64,000 bases of DNA from Pseudovirgaria hyperparasitica (GCF_010093815.1 NW_022985568.1:560449-624448); one strand, 5' to 3'. Counted from the first letter of the stretch, positions 1 through 11,905 are shown. Translations and numbers: made by a program. The notes: generated from the letters alone by a model not told the origin.

Positions 1-2238
1 GCCACCGAAACCCTTTGAGATGGCTTCACAGCTTTTGTTAAACCATACCGCTAGGCACACCATGGTCAATGCCACCCTCCATGCCACCTCTCACACGAGG
101 CCGACACGACAAGAGTCAGCCTACGAACAATGTTACCCGATTCGACTTCGCAAGTTGCTTACAAGGTAGCTATGGCAAATTTATAAAGGACTCCATTTGT
201 CCTGAATTCTCAATACAATCGCACCCAATATCTGACAGGTCAATCAGTTTTACATCTCCAAATTCAGTTGCCTCTCTTACAAGCCGCCATGAATTCTCCA
301 CCTATGATTCAACCAATCGCTCCACTTCCTTTCAGTCCGCAAAATGTTCAGTGTCCGATTTACGAAAGGCCTTCTTGCCAGCAACTAGATTGCATAAATG
401 GAAACGTGCCCCATAGTTGTCCGGATTGCGCAGGTCATTCAGGGTGAGTTCAAATGTTATTCTTGACGTCATAGAGCCCAGGGGTCTCCCTAGTCCTAAC
501 ATCGAATAAGGCGCCACGGACACAATTGCATCACCTGTGGGGGTACTGGCATTATCTTGGTACCTTGTTCGAGTTGTTCAGGTCGTGGATAAACTTTGCT
601 TGCTATACCGTCATCTTCACACAAACTGTCTTTTCCAAGAACCTTGTCGTTATTTCCATGTCGTATACCTTCTTTTGTCACGCATCTGAGCCCAAGAATT
701 CGTAAGGCGCAGTTGGGTCTCGGTTTCTCAATAACTCATATCCTTACGAGATTAAGAAGAATCAATATCCTGCCGAGTTGTCATTTTTCTTGGGATCATG
801 ACATATCTAGTTATTGTAGACCAGTTTTGACTGCATTGTTTCCGATGATCTCTACGGGTGTCTCATTTGGCCAAAGATAGATTTTCTTCAACAGTCTTGC
901 ACTGGATAATATGATTAGTCTATAACTTATAGCTCAGTTTAAGTCGACCTGTCAGGATATTATCTGGTGATTATGTTGTGGCTTAATCGCACGTTGCGCA
1001 ACTGGCGAACGGACGTTGCAACGTCCCTGAGCCGCGGGAACCTTTAGTGCTTGCTATTTCCATTACCGTGATGGTGGGATTCCACAGCCTCGGTCTCGGC
1101 ATCTCATCTACCAATTGATGTCCTCGTTTGCTGGCTGTCATCTAGGATGGTCATAAAACTGGGCTTATCTGTCATCACCCACTTTCGAAGCTTCTGTGGA
1201 ATAGCTGAAATTCACTCCAGGCACCCGCCATGTTATATCTTTATACTCGAGGATAGGATTCCAGAGCTATATAACAGGAAACAACGTGATTTGACTTGTA
1301 TACCAACTTGAATGAAGCAAGAACCATTCGACCTTACATACAGCCTAGTTCTATTGCTGGTAGCCCCTGCATCTGTACCATATTGACCTAAAGAAATCTC
1401 AGTCCGGATGCTGACCGCCGTAGGACGATTTCTTTGCTACGAACAATGTCAATCCGGAGGTCAATCCGGTCGCGCCGATATGAGCAACTGACTTTGTGTG
1501 TGTTGTGATATTGCGGTTGATCTTCAGCCAGGGGATTCTGTTCTTTGCGAAGTATCGGTGTGCGGCTGCCAGGTTTTCTCGTGCAAGGTGTTACAAATCA
1601 AAGCGGTAAGTAGAACATCACGACCGTCGCACAGTTTCAGTAATGGATAGGCCGGCACATCCCGGAGGCTCGTATCCTGTCCTACTCCTACGTGGCAGTT
1701 GATAATGTTCTCTTCTTTCTTCGGTCCGACTAACATTCGATTTCCCTATACTACAAGCTTGATATATGTCTCATTTTAGGGGGCCCTCACACTCGGCCGA
1801 GACACCTAGAGAAAGTCAGTCATGTAATGTACAGGTTATATGGACATTCGATGTCATGCTCATGCTACTAACTCCGTCACCGAATAAGCTTGCTGTCACT
1901 TTTGTATCAGACCATAGCTCTCTCGACCAATTAGTTACTATCGCAGCTTGGACGCTGGGTATACATAGTCTTTCTGCGACGAAAATGGCTAGGAGGGTCC
2001 AATGATGCATGTAAGCACAAAGCGAGAAAGTTACTGGCCAAAAAGGGGTTAAATTGCTATGAATAGGAGCCAGAGGTGGCTTGTATCTAAGCGAAAGTAT
2101 GGAAGCCCTACACAGGCGCTCATCAAATTGTTTGGAGATGGAGACAGGTTAGAAATTTTAACCGATAGAAGCACTGTCGAACAGAGGACGTCTCCCCATG
2201 CGCTGTTCCCAAGGAAGGAAGCACAGTCCGAAGCCTTC
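1..2238. other. Gene-poor left flank
   Basis: No gene can be supported here. Open frames are short and lie on both strands without a clear signal peptide, domain or consistent splicing. The best candidate is a two-piece minus-strand frame between about 332 and 729, treated as a finding rather than a gene. Base composition is ordinary and CpA/TpG are present at normal levels, so this flank is not RIP-degraded like the right end of the window. Confidence 0.5.
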
Positions 2239-2934
2239 TTAGGACCGGTGATTCATTTTCTAGATGGCAGAAGCGACAGTCATCTATTCACCATCAGTCA
2301 AGGAGGAGCGAAATAGTAGGTTCTAGGCGGAAAATGACTTACCACACCCTCGTTCACAAGGGAAATGACCGCACCGTTGGCCACGAGCCAAGCCTTCTTC
2401 TCAGCGTCAGAGACCTCGAGGCTCTTGAACTCCTCGTGGAGAGATTTGAAGGAATCGACGCTATCCGCAGTGATCTCAAGAGTGGTACCGTCAGAGACGA
2501 ATCCGAAGACGTTAGGCTCGACGGAAGAAGTGCAGGTCTCTGCATCCTCAGCAGAACGAGCAGCACGCTTGGAGCCGGAACTCCAGAAACCCCCGGTAAG
2601 GCCAGAGCCGCCAGCAACACAGCAAAAGGTTCCAGCACCACCAGCACCCTAGCTGCCGTCAGTTCACCTTTCCATAAACGTGTTATGTACTTACACAAGC
2701 CTGGCTCGCACAGCCACCACCAGAGAACATACGGGCAAAGTCGGTACTGCTCGCCTTGGAGATTCCTACACCGAAGGCCGTATTGGCACCAACAGTGCAG
2801 CAGACTTGTGCCGCGACACCGTAGCAGCCAGCAAACTCAGAGTCGTTGCAGCTGGCTCGGGCATAGAAGCGAACGTCATTGGCTAGTGTGAACGACACCA
2901 GAGCGGCCTGGATGGCAAGGATGTTGAAGAGCAT
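2239..2934 (-). CDS. Small cysteine-rich secreted protein
   Basis: Predicted 188-residue secreted protein of unknown function. Exon 1 (2934-2695) starts at an ATG followed by a hydrophobic signal peptide (MLFNILAIQAALVSFTLA), then a segment with cysteines at about residues 29, 37, 45, 46, 75 and 80. A GTAAGT donor and TAG acceptor remove 2694-2649. Exon 2 (2648-2343) continues in phase with another CC pair at 89-90 and a further cysteine near 122. A second GTAAGT donor at 2342 and an acceptor at 2260 give a six-residue last exon; without that splice the frame ends near 2297 after about 14 other residues, so the 3' end is uncertain. A longer open frame upstream of the chosen ATG lacks signal-peptide character and overlaps the TATA box. 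Size, leader and paired cysteines suit an effector-like or apoplastic protein, but I recognise no family. Confidence 0.7.
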
Positions 2935-3035
2935 AATTGCGGTAGTGGCTTGGGGATCTGGATTAGAGATTGAATTGATGCTGATGCTGTAGATTGCTGC
3001 TGCTGATGATGTGCTTTCAAGAGATATGACGAACC

Positions 3036-3042
3036 TTTTATA
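3036..3042 (-). promoter_or_regulatory. TATA box of the secreted-protein gene
   Basis: TATAAAA on the minus strand, about 100 nt upstream of the ATG at 2934. The spacing fits a fungal core promoter with a short 5' leader and supports the shorter start codon. Confidence 0.45.
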
Positions 3043-3249
3043 AGTCTCTGAGTCTCTATGAAGTTGAGCACGCCTGCAAAATGCAAATGGAGCAGGGGCC
3101 ATCTAGACATGGGGAAGATATTCTCACAGTACTCGATTATGATTATGTGGTCTTACATACATAGACCCCTCACATTGGTTTGATGCTGGACCGGTCATGG
3201 ATGGCTACCGTGAGTTGGCCGAGCTGCAGCTTGCTTACAGATTGGTGAG

Positions 3250-3739
3250 ATGTTTACTCTGATGTACCAGTGCTGTTCCCCGCCTGACTTGGTCTTTACA
3301 TCTTTGTTCGTCTTAGTTGAAAGATCCATGCAAAGTATAGATCAACGTCTCCGGGGGTACTTGGAATCATCGTCAGAACCATCGTTGACATGTGAGTCCG
3401 CGTTGTCCATTCTTGAGTCTTTGTGCGGAATTCGTACAATTGTACCATTGGATCATAACAGTTACAATGTTCTGCGTCGGACTTTGACTATGACGCTCCT
3501 TGTGGACTCGGAGAATCCTTTACAATATCCACATAAACAATACATATTCAAGCCTTGGCAAGACTTGGTAAGTATGCGTGATACTGTAAAGGTTATACCA
3601 TTAGAGCTTGCAGGTACTAACCCTGAAAGCGAGCCTTGCAAACAGATGGTTCTTCAACATGTACTATGTCGTGCAACATCGAAACATGCAAGACAGTCTG
3701 TCGTCTGATGACCAGAACATAGGCGACTTCCCGGTCTAG
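3250..3739 (+). CDS. Doubtful two-exon hypothetical protein
   Basis: An ATG-initiated frame runs from 3250 and meets a consensus GTAAGT donor at 3568. A CAG acceptor at 3611-3613 joins in phase to a second exon that stops at 3739, giving 147 residues with a 46-nt intron, a normal size for this genome. There is no signal peptide, membrane segment or recognisable domain. Support is only the open frame plus canonical splice sites, and chance frames of this length occur in the window, so this may be a relic or not a gene. Confidence 0.28.
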
Positions 3740-6700
3740 CTCTAGAATACATCGTGCTGACTAGTGCACATCTCAGCAATGAGGAGAAGAGATTTTGAGC
3801 GTTGTAAGCCTCTTCAAGTACCCTATTGTTCATCTCAATGTATCTCCTTCCCTGTGTGACTATTCAATTGCTCAGGCGACGGTAAGCTAGTGAGACTGAT
3901 GTATCATATGACTCAAGATTTTCACTGATCATGCGGCTGTAGTACGAGATCTTGCTCAGCTGGAATGATACAAGATCAATTATAAGATATTTCTCCTCAT
4001 TTGAGTAAGCATCTGGAGAGGAACCCATAGGGGAATGATTATCAGAGCAGCTTATATCCTTGCGACATGCTGGCAAAGGACGCAGATGTAGACAATCATA
4101 ATGGTTACCGCCTGAGTGGGCGATACCAATGTATTTCAACAGCAACCTTGTATATCGGTAGATATTTGTCACCATGCAGAGGCTCCGCGCGGGATGAAGA
4201 CGCTATAGCCGTGTCCAGACTTCTTTGTTGACAGACCTTCCATTGCATAAGTCAGGCCATATGCATATCGAAGATTTCAGCCTTAGACTGGGCAGAGGAT
4301 GAACTAGAATCTTACGACATGCCGGCTGTGGCTTAAGTCAAGACACTGAGGCAGGCTTTGAATTCGTATAGCACGGCCCGTACCGTAGGTGCTTAGCCAC
4401 AGCATATTTCCATCCGGACCTCCTTTTCAGCGTCTACCAAGACAGTGCCTCTCCAATATAACGTTCTACTTAGCAAAATAATAGAGTGTTTAACAAAGGC
4501 CACCCCCTCATTGCGGCTGATGGGCAAGAACCTGGCGAACCTGTCGTCCGGGACAAGGATCCCAAATTCTTTGTCAAAATCGGCTGAGTTTGCATGACTC
4601 AGTTCGATTAGCCGTGAATCCATGCTAGCTTTCACACCCATGCGTCTTCATTCCCCCCACAGCTTTAGCGATGCTGACGGTCTGCAGGCTCACTCCCCGC
4701 ACAAGACGTCGCTTCAGCGAGAACTTACGAATGAAGAATGTACCCAATGAAACAATTCTTGGCTGTCTAGGGCTTATAGTAATGCGTAGGAAAGGACGAC
4801 TAGTATTTAACTATTGATGCTTGGGCCGTATGACATGACCGTCTCATCGGGTGGAGCACATAAATTTTGTGACATGCATAGAGCTAGAACTCCGGTTATA
4901 CATCGTCCTAATTCAATCTCACGAATCACTGGAAGATTCTCGTGCCATATGGAGCTAACAAATCGTCCACGTTCTGAGACCAGTGGGTCAGAATCACACG
5001 GTCACTGGTATGAAACCCTGTAGTGAAGCAGGCTCGATACGAAAATCGCATATACAGAGAGTTGCAGAGGATTGATCGGTGTGGGCATGCAGCACATGGA
5101 TATAAGCAAATTGACAGTAGCACAGGCTGTGAATGTGATTGATGACACAGAAGAAAAGTCGAAAGGATTCTCCGGCTTACTAGAGTTTTGCAGGAATCCA
5201 ACCAATTAACACTGAGAGACTGAAATGTCTCACCGTTTTGGGTTATTGCTACCACGGTAGCACAAATCGACGAACGGAAATGCCAACGGCGTGGCGTCCT
5301 TCGCGGAGGATATAAGAAAGAGTTCAGGTTTCTATGCAGGTCGTGGATGTAACTCGACGTGATTTCGAGACTTACGTCTGTACATAACGACGAGTCCGAT
5401 GACACCACTCATGAACATCGGAGCACAGACAGATCTATCTGGGCTGCGCAAGTACCCTGTTTTCGATGATAGAGCATGTGACAAATCTGGTTAGGCGGTT
5501 CAGATGGCCGTGTACTGATGGCAGATTGCTAAACAATATATCGTACGGTGTAGAGCTTAAAGAACGTTTAGGCAGTTGCGTGCCACCTGATTATTTTGGC
5601 GATTTTGAAGATTTATCATATTGCAGTTACAAGATACCATGAGCGCAGCTGAAGCGTACAGATATGTGACATCGTTGCACTTTGCACCAAGCAGTGCCTG
5701 ATGTACCCCTGCCGATATCAGACGAATTACCTCGAAAGGTATTGAAGCAGCTGGCATGCGTTCCGTTTCAGTCGTGGCCTGTGATAGTGCACATCTGTCT
5801 ACTGATGGCAGCACGGTCCGAGGCGGTTAGCGAAGACGATCTAAATTGGGTACTCAAACGATAGAGAGATATGTCAAAGCGATTGAAGATCAGCATTATT
5901 GACCCTTGTGAGGAGATAGTCAAGAAAGCGTGGATATGAGAGGATGCATACGCCGCTGAGGCGCGACTCGGCTCAAAGCGCAACTCTGAAACGGGCACTC
6001 TCTCATGACGTCGTGGATGCGGATGGGTTATGGAGCAAAAGAAAGGCAAGAGGAGAGGCCTACGAGTGGTCCAAGTTCTCAATAAGATATGGATACGAGC
6101 GGCGCAGCTCTGAAATCGTGCTTGACGTGAGTACGTGGTCAGCAGGCATTTGCACTGGCTAAGGGTGATGAAGGATTGTGGGTGGGGAGGTAAGAATTGC
6201 TGAAAGTGTGGCTTGGTTCACTGCTGAAGAGACAGTACTTCTTGGATGATAAAATTCTCTATTGCGTCTATATCGCCTCTCCCCTCTAGATTCTCGGTAG
6301 ATTTCTTGGCATGGAATTCTGGATGATTAGCTTGTAACAGGCTAATAGACGTTAAATCGATCTCCGGCTGACGCCCCTATTTCGGTATAGAGCAATCAGA
6401 TCTGCATCTAGCGATAGCATGTTTAGACGATATCAGCCACAAGGCCGGGATCTACCGCCAGGATCGAACGTGTATGCAAATCCGAGGCTCGTCCAAGATC
6501 AACCCCGCAGTAGGGGACTGATGGTGATGCATTCGCATGGAGGTAGTGGCGATGGTTTAGAGTAGCGTGGCATGTGGCAACACGAGTTTGTGAATCAGGG
6601 AATCGGACATGTTGACGCACCCTGCCTGTTAGAGTGACTATTGACAAGTATGAGGATGAAATACCTGGTCAACAGGGTTCCAGAAGCAGAAAACGAGGGC

Positions 6701-7617
6701 GCACAGACATCTCCAATACGATGGAACGTCTCCACAAGAAGGCCTCAAGGGATGAGGTGTCGAGTGGTGCCGAGCGGTGCAGTATAGTTAGTCGTTGTAC
6801 TGGTGCATGATGGATTGACTATTTGTGTATAGCAGTACACAGAGAGGGTACTTGATAGTGCTAGATATAGTCTATGTATTAGTCTATGTACGCAATTAGT
6901 CCCTACACATAATAATAACAGCGGTCGCGTCGAGAAGCCATAATTTAAAGGGCGAAGAAAGTCTACAACCAATCACGGGCCGGCAGACGTAAACACGTGC
7001 CGGAGTTGACGGCCGAGGCCGAGGGATGTGGACAGGGATGGAGTCGACGGCGATGGCGCTGCCATTGAATCCTAAATTGCTCTAAAGGGACGTTAATATC
7101 CTAAACGGGCATAGCGTAGGATCTGTCATTCGACTTCGCATACGAACGCTAACGTTCCAGGTGTTTGAAGTGACAACAGTATCGTTAGACGCAATGACAG
7201 CAGTAACAGTATCTACCTAGGCAGTAGCAATAGCAGTAGAGCCAGCTACTGTAGTGGCAGCATCATCGTTAGCAGGTACAGTACTATGTACATACGCCGA
7301 CTTCAAGTGAAAGTTGCTGAGGGCCTCAGCAGTTACATTCCACTGCTTGGAAGCTGAGCCTCATTGACAATAAAGAAACTTAGAACGAAACTTTACCATC
7401 TATCATCCTCAAAAGTCAAAATATAGACCTCAAACTTGGGAATGACCGTATACTATGAGCGTCCTAAAGGAGGTACTGTCGATCACTCCGATCGACGCAC
7501 TGTGCACTTTACAGACATGGCTCACATGGGCCGAAACATCCACGAGCGAAACCACTAACTCTTAGTTACCGGCTACGCATACCAACGTATTACAGCAGTA
7601 CGCCTCTGCCAGGAGAA
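3740..7617. other. Gene-poor 3.9 kb interval
   Basis: No gene can be supported. Several minus-strand frames between 3860 and 5410 contain hydrophobic stretches (for example near 5010-5130 and 5370-5410) but do not assemble into one spliced model. Around 7190-7280 there is a degenerate CAGTAG/CAGTAA-type trinucleotide-rich tract. The last part serves as the promoter of the oxidoreductase gene. Confidence 0.45.
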
Positions 7618-7623
7618 TATAAA
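7618..7623 (+). promoter_or_regulatory. TATA box of the GMC oxidoreductase gene
   Basis: TATAAA 75 nt upstream of the ATG at 7693, a normal fungal core-promoter distance. Confidence 0.5.
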
Positions 7624-7692
7624 CTCTCCATGGCGCCGGTCTGCAACTTGCTTCCTCCGACGCCCCACGATTGATCTCGAACTGTCGTCGAG

Positions 7693-9606
7693 ATGTGGTC
7701 CTCAGCTGTCGTTTCCCTTCTGCTCGCCTTCACCTCCATCGTGGGAGCTGCTCCAGCTCCAAATGTCGACTCCGACTACGAGTACATCATCGTCGGCAGC
7801 GGTGCCGGTGGTGGCCCGCTTGCCAGCCGTCTTGCCAGAGCTGGCAAGAAGACTTTATTGATTGAAGCCGGTGACGACCAGATTGGAAACGACAACACAA
7901 CTGTTCCCGCCTTCCAGGCTATTGTTACCCAGGACCCGAAGATGCGATGGGACTTCTTCGTCAACCACTATCAAGATCTCGAACGCGCCAAGCAAGACCC
8001 CAAGTTCGCATACGATATCGGAAATGGCCAGCAGTACGTTGGCCTCACGCCGCCTCCAGGCGCAAAGCCGCTAGGTATCCTCTATCCCAGGTCCCAGATG
8101 CTTGGTGGTTGCGTTACCCATAACGCATTGATATGGATTACTGCCCATGATAGTGATTGGAACTACATCTCTACCATCACTGGCGATGATACCTGGGCTG
8201 CATCCAATATGGGACAGTACCTGGATAAGGTCTACGAATGGCAGTCTATATCTTCTACCGACCCAACAATCCTTCTCCGGGACTTCCAGCTTACCCAGCA
8301 TTTAGCAGCCGGAGCTGCTGTAATGGGTGCTGGACCAAAACCCTTGGATGGCCTCGTTGGTGTTCTGGGGACCCTCCTTACTGACCCCAATGGCCGCGTC
8401 CCTGGTCGTGACTCTAAAGAAGGCTTGTTTCAGATCCCCCTTATTACCTCGGGCGGCGCTCGCAAGAGTGTACGAGAACACATCCTCGAGACCGTCGATG
8501 AGGGTTACCCCCTGACTATTCGTCGCAACACTTTCGTTACCAAGGTAGACTTTGATTCCAGCTCCCCACCAAAGGCCACCGGCGTATCCTACCTTCAAGG
8601 CGCCAACCTGTACAAAGCCAGTCCCCTTAGTGGCGGTCAAGGTACCCCGGGCTCCGTCAAAGCTTCCAAAGAAGTCATTCTCTCCGGCGGCTCCTATAAC
8701 ACCGTGCAACTCCTCAAACTCTCCGGCGTTGGTCCCGCCGCCGAACTCCAAAAATTCAACATCCCAGTCCTCTCTGATCTTCCCGGGCTCGGCAAGAACA
8801 TGCAAGACCGCTATGAGATCCCAATCACGGCTGCGCACGAGACCGACTTTCCTCTGCTCAAGGGCTGCACCTTTGACATGAAAGACCACGACGAATGCTA
8901 CAAGGAGTGGAAGAATAACCCTAATATTCTGTCTGCCCGCGGCGCATACGCCACAAACGGCCTCGCCGCAACCATGTCCGTCCACTCCGACTTCGCCGAC
9001 ACGTCTGACATCGACCTGTACATCTTCGGCTCGCCGACAAACTTCACGGGCTACTTCCCCGGCTGGGGTGATGACGCGGTGCGCACACACAACAACTTCG
9101 CCTGGTACGCGCTCAAGGCACACACGCGCAACACAGCCGGCACCGTCGAGCTACGCTCCACCAACCCGCTCGACACGCCCATCATCAACTTCAACTACTT
9201 CGACACCGGCACCACGACTGATGGCGCCGACAAGAAGGATCTCAGCACGCTCGTGCAGGCGCTCAAGATGGGCCGCGACGCGTTTGACCGCTACCGCAAC
9301 GAGTATCCCTTCTTCGGCGGCAGCAAGTTCACGGAGCAGTATCCGGGCCCGGAAGTGCAGACGGACGAGCAGCTCGAGACGTATGTGAAGAATCGTGCCT
9401 GGGGCCACCATGCGTCGTGCACGGCGCCGATTGGTGCGGATGACGACCCGAATGCGGTGCTGGATAGCAAATTCAAGGTGCGTGGTGTGCAGGGACTGCG
9501 GGTTGTGGATGCCAGTGTGTTTCCGAAGATCCCGGGCGTCTTTATTCAGAGCCCTATCATGGTTGTCTCTGAGAAGGCGGCGGATACGATTCTGAGTGGG
9601 CATTAG
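7693..9606 (+). CDS. Secreted GMC-family FAD oxidoreductase
   Basis: Intronless 637-residue flavoprotein of the glucose-methanol-choline family (CAZy AA3-like). A signal peptide (about residues 1-19) precedes the FAD-binding Rossmann motif GSGAGG at 35-40 with its downstream acidic residue in LLIEAGD. The GMC signature region YPRSQMLGGCVTHNALIW follows, and the C-terminal substrate domain carries a His pair at about 572-573 and the closing DASVFPKIPG segment. Alignment by eye with choline or glucose oxidases puts Phe617 where the second active-site His/Asn normally lies. I recall the same IPG-F type sequence in a fungal GMC subgroup, so it may be a subfamily trait. The enzyme probably oxidises an alcohol or sugar outside the cell and passes electrons to oxygen or quinones; the substrate cannot be read from sequence. 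The secreted peroxygenase at 14.7 kb could use its peroxide, but no co-regulation is visible. Confidence 0.93.
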   Translation: MWSSAVVSLLLAFTSIVGAAPAPNVDSDYEYIIVGSGAGGGPLASRLARAGKKTLLIEAGDDQIGNDNTTVPAFQAIVTQDPKMRWDFFVNHYQDLERAKQDPKFAYDIGNGQQYVGLTPPPGAKPLGILYPRSQMLGGCVTHNALIWITAHDSDWNYISTITGDDTWAASNMGQYLDKVYEWQSISSTDPTILLRDFQLTQHLAAGAAVMGAGPKPLDGLVGVLGTLLTDPNGRVPGRDSKEGLFQIPLITSGGARKSVREHILETVDEGYPLTIRRNTFVTKVDFDSSSPPKATGVSYLQGANLYKASPLSGGQGTPGSVKASKEVILSGGSYNTVQLLKLSGVGPAAELQKFNIPVLSDLPGLGKNMQDRYEIPITAAHETDFPLLKGCTFDMKDHDECYKEWKNNPNILSARGAYATNGLAATMSVHSDFADTSDIDLYIFGSPTNFTGYFPGWGDDAVRTHNNFAWYALKAHTRNTAGTVELRSTNPLDTPIINFNYFDTGTTTDGADKKDLSTLVQALKMGRDAFDRYRNEYPFFGGSKFTEQYPGPEVQTDEQLETYVKNRAWGHHASCTAPIGADDDPNAVLDSKFKVRGVQGLRVVDASVFPKIPGVFIQSPIMVVSEKAADTILSGH

Positions 9607-9701
9607 ATTGAGATATAATGGGGGGATATATTCAGTGGTGCTAAGTGACGTAAACGGAAGAAGGGTAATGTATATATGACGCGTAATAGCGGTGGACATG
9701 G

Positions 9702-9717
9702 TATATATATATATATA
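9702..9717. repeat. (TA)n microsatellite
   Basis: Perfect TA run just after the oxidoreductase stop codon, in the convergent interval before the WW-domain gene. A similar TA run lies at 14075-14089. Confidence 0.8.
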
Positions 9718-9807
9718 AACGACTCACGAAGAAGTCTCCTACTAGTCAGGGGTCGTGTGAAAGAACAATACAAAAACATAATTCAACAATCCTCGCCCAG
9801 TCACCGC

Positions 9808-10717
9808 TCACCAGCCCCCGTCATCCCCTCCATCATTGCCCCCAAAATCACCACCATCCCCATCATCGTACCGCCCTTCCTCCCTCCCTTCATCATACGC
9901 ATCATCAACCCTATCCCCAAACCCCTCCACATCACCGACCTTCCGCCCGGCCCACCCCGCCACATCCTCAGGCACGTCCTCGACATCTTGCACCGCATTA
10001 TCCCAGCGCCTCTCCATGTCTTGCGGCACGTCCTCAACGTCCTGCACCGCATTATCCCAGCGCCTCTCCACATCTTGCGGCACGTCCTCAACGTCCTGCA
10101 CCTTGCGCCCTGTCCACTCAGCTGCGTCTTCGGGGAAGTTGGAGGCGTCGGTCTCGAGGTTGGTCATGTCGTTCTCAAGGCTGTGTTTCTCGCGGTTCCA
10201 GGAGGATTCTGTGGGGGTTTGGTGTTAGTTAGTTGTGGATGGAGGGGCATTGAGGGGATGTGAAGAGGGAGGGGAAAAACGGGGAGAACGCACGCATTTC
10301 CTCGCCTTCGTGCATGAGCAGTGCGCCGCCGACGACGCCGGCTGCTGCGGCTGCGCCATATTTGAGGCCGTTGTGCTGGTTATGCGTGTTGTGGCGTGGG
10401 TTTTCGGGGTAGGGGTTTGCTTGTTGGGGCTGTTGGGTGTAGTTTTGGTTGTAGCCGCCTTGGTTGTAGCCGCCTTGGTTGTAATTGTCTTGATTCTGGT
10501 ATCCAGGGCCTGGGTAATTGAATGTTCGCTCACCGGACTGCTGGTTAACGAACAGCCAGCGTGCATCGCGGGAGTCCCATTCGGCGTACCACGGAGGGGA
10601 GACGGGCGGTGGGGGCCCGTTTGGGCCACCACTGCCACCGCCGCCACTGGAGTGTGAATTGCCGTGAGAGCCGTGATGGCCTGTGAATTCAGATATTACG
10701 TCTTTGAGGAACGACAT
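9808..10717 (-). CDS. WW-domain protein with 18-residue tandem repeats
   Basis: Predicted 274-residue two-exon protein. Exon 1 (10717-10294) encodes a Gly/His/Ser-rich N-terminus and a proline stretch. A WW domain follows (about 39-70): Trp43 and the closing Pro69 are present, while the second signature Trp is replaced by Phe66. Next come an Asn/Gln/Gly/Tyr-rich low-complexity segment and an alanine/glycine-rich hydrophobic patch (KYGAAAAAGVVGGALL) that could be a glycine-zipper membrane or self-association segment. A phase-1 intron (10293-10209; GTGCGT donor, CACAG acceptor) leads to exon 2 (10208-9808), which has three 18-residue repeats built on VQDVEDVPQD and an Asp/Gly-rich tail. WW domains bind proline-rich ligands; the partner is unknown. 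A scaffold role is inferred. Confidence 0.8.
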
Positions 10718-11905
10718 TGTTGGTTGCTATGATTTGAAGGAGACGGCGAACGTGAAAAGGATGAAGTGAAGATTATGATCTGAGTCTGGCTCTGTAGATG
10801 AGAGGATGGTAAGTGGATTATAGAGGGGACCGAAGTGGATGGATCCATATAAAGAAGCTAAAATGGAGCATTACGTCGCCCTGCAGGCCCAACGCCAGAC
10901 CCAACAACCATTGATTTGCAATCCACCGCGCCGGCCAGAGGGACTAGATCTAAACACCAGCTGCTTCTGTAGTGTAGCACCCGTGGACACACGCATTCGT
11001 GGCGGTGCATATGTCTAACCCGGCGATGCACAACAGGGTCTCAGGGGATCTAGATGCGCCGCCGCCGTCCCGGCTTCCCGCAAAGCTTAAGCTTGGGCTG
11101 TCTCGGCTGTCACGGGCGCCCCCTGACGTCTGATGTGCCGCGTGTTTTAGCGCTGCGTCTCGCGGCAGTCAAGGGGCGGTCCAGACTTCTGTATCGTGGC
11201 CCCTCTTGTGCATATATGTCGCATTCTAAACTTTGGAGGACGGCAGTCAGTCTATATCACCACGAGCAGCATGTTCCAGCTTCTTGGCTAAGAATATATC
11301 TACGGTGATAGCTACAGTTCTGAATACTTGATGGCACGCAAGATGTGTGAGAGTCAGTCACATAATACGCCGTGTCTAGGGAATTATGATGCCTCCGTTA
11401 ACATCAGAAATCATTGACATCAATATAGAAGTTTTGAATAGTCTGCGTGTATCTGAGAAGTTATTGTCCGCTCTGATGCTAAAGATGAAGACGAAATTTT
11501 GATTAATCGCGTGTTCGGGCTATTTCAAAGACGACGCGATGCTTTCAGTCAGTTCTTGTACATGGACTCATCTCTGCTGAAATAGGAGCATGTCTGAAGT
11601 CGTTCGCAAGAGTGCTATCTTGTTTGTTGGACGTTCTAGGACTTATGTAAAACGACCGCGTCTATATAGTGCCTGCATGCGTTCATATGGTGGTATCACG
11701 TGCCCTGGGTGAACCCTTGTGTTTGGTCTACGTCATCATGAGACTTTGGCAGGGCAGGCGCAGCTTACCTGCCTGTAGTATATCAAGTGCCATCTTTGGC
11801 TTTGCCTTGACTTCACACAGTCACACTTCAGCAATTAACTCACACTTCGGCAACCACATAACACCCTCAAAGCAAACACATAACATACTCGAAACACTTA
11901 TCAAG
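10718..11905. other. Intergenic, divergent promoter interval
   Basis: About 1.2 kb separates the divergent WW-domain gene and the small hydrophilic protein gene. A short open frame at 11054-11308 has neither domain nor splice support. The last 100 bases before 11906 are A/C-rich, as is common for fungal 5' leaders. Confidence 0.5.

Noticed and set aside
1816-2010. 64-residue minus-strand frame with a leader-like start
   Set aside because: The leader contains charged residues in its core and the rest has no cysteines or motif; likely chance.
8302-9123. 273-codon open frame antisense to the GMC oxidoreductase
   Set aside because: Shadow frame caused by GC-rich codon use of the real gene; no domain or signal in the antisense reading.
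11054-11308. 84-codon frame upstream of the small hydrophilic protein
   Set aside because: No homologous motif, no splice context, composition typical of non-coding DNA.
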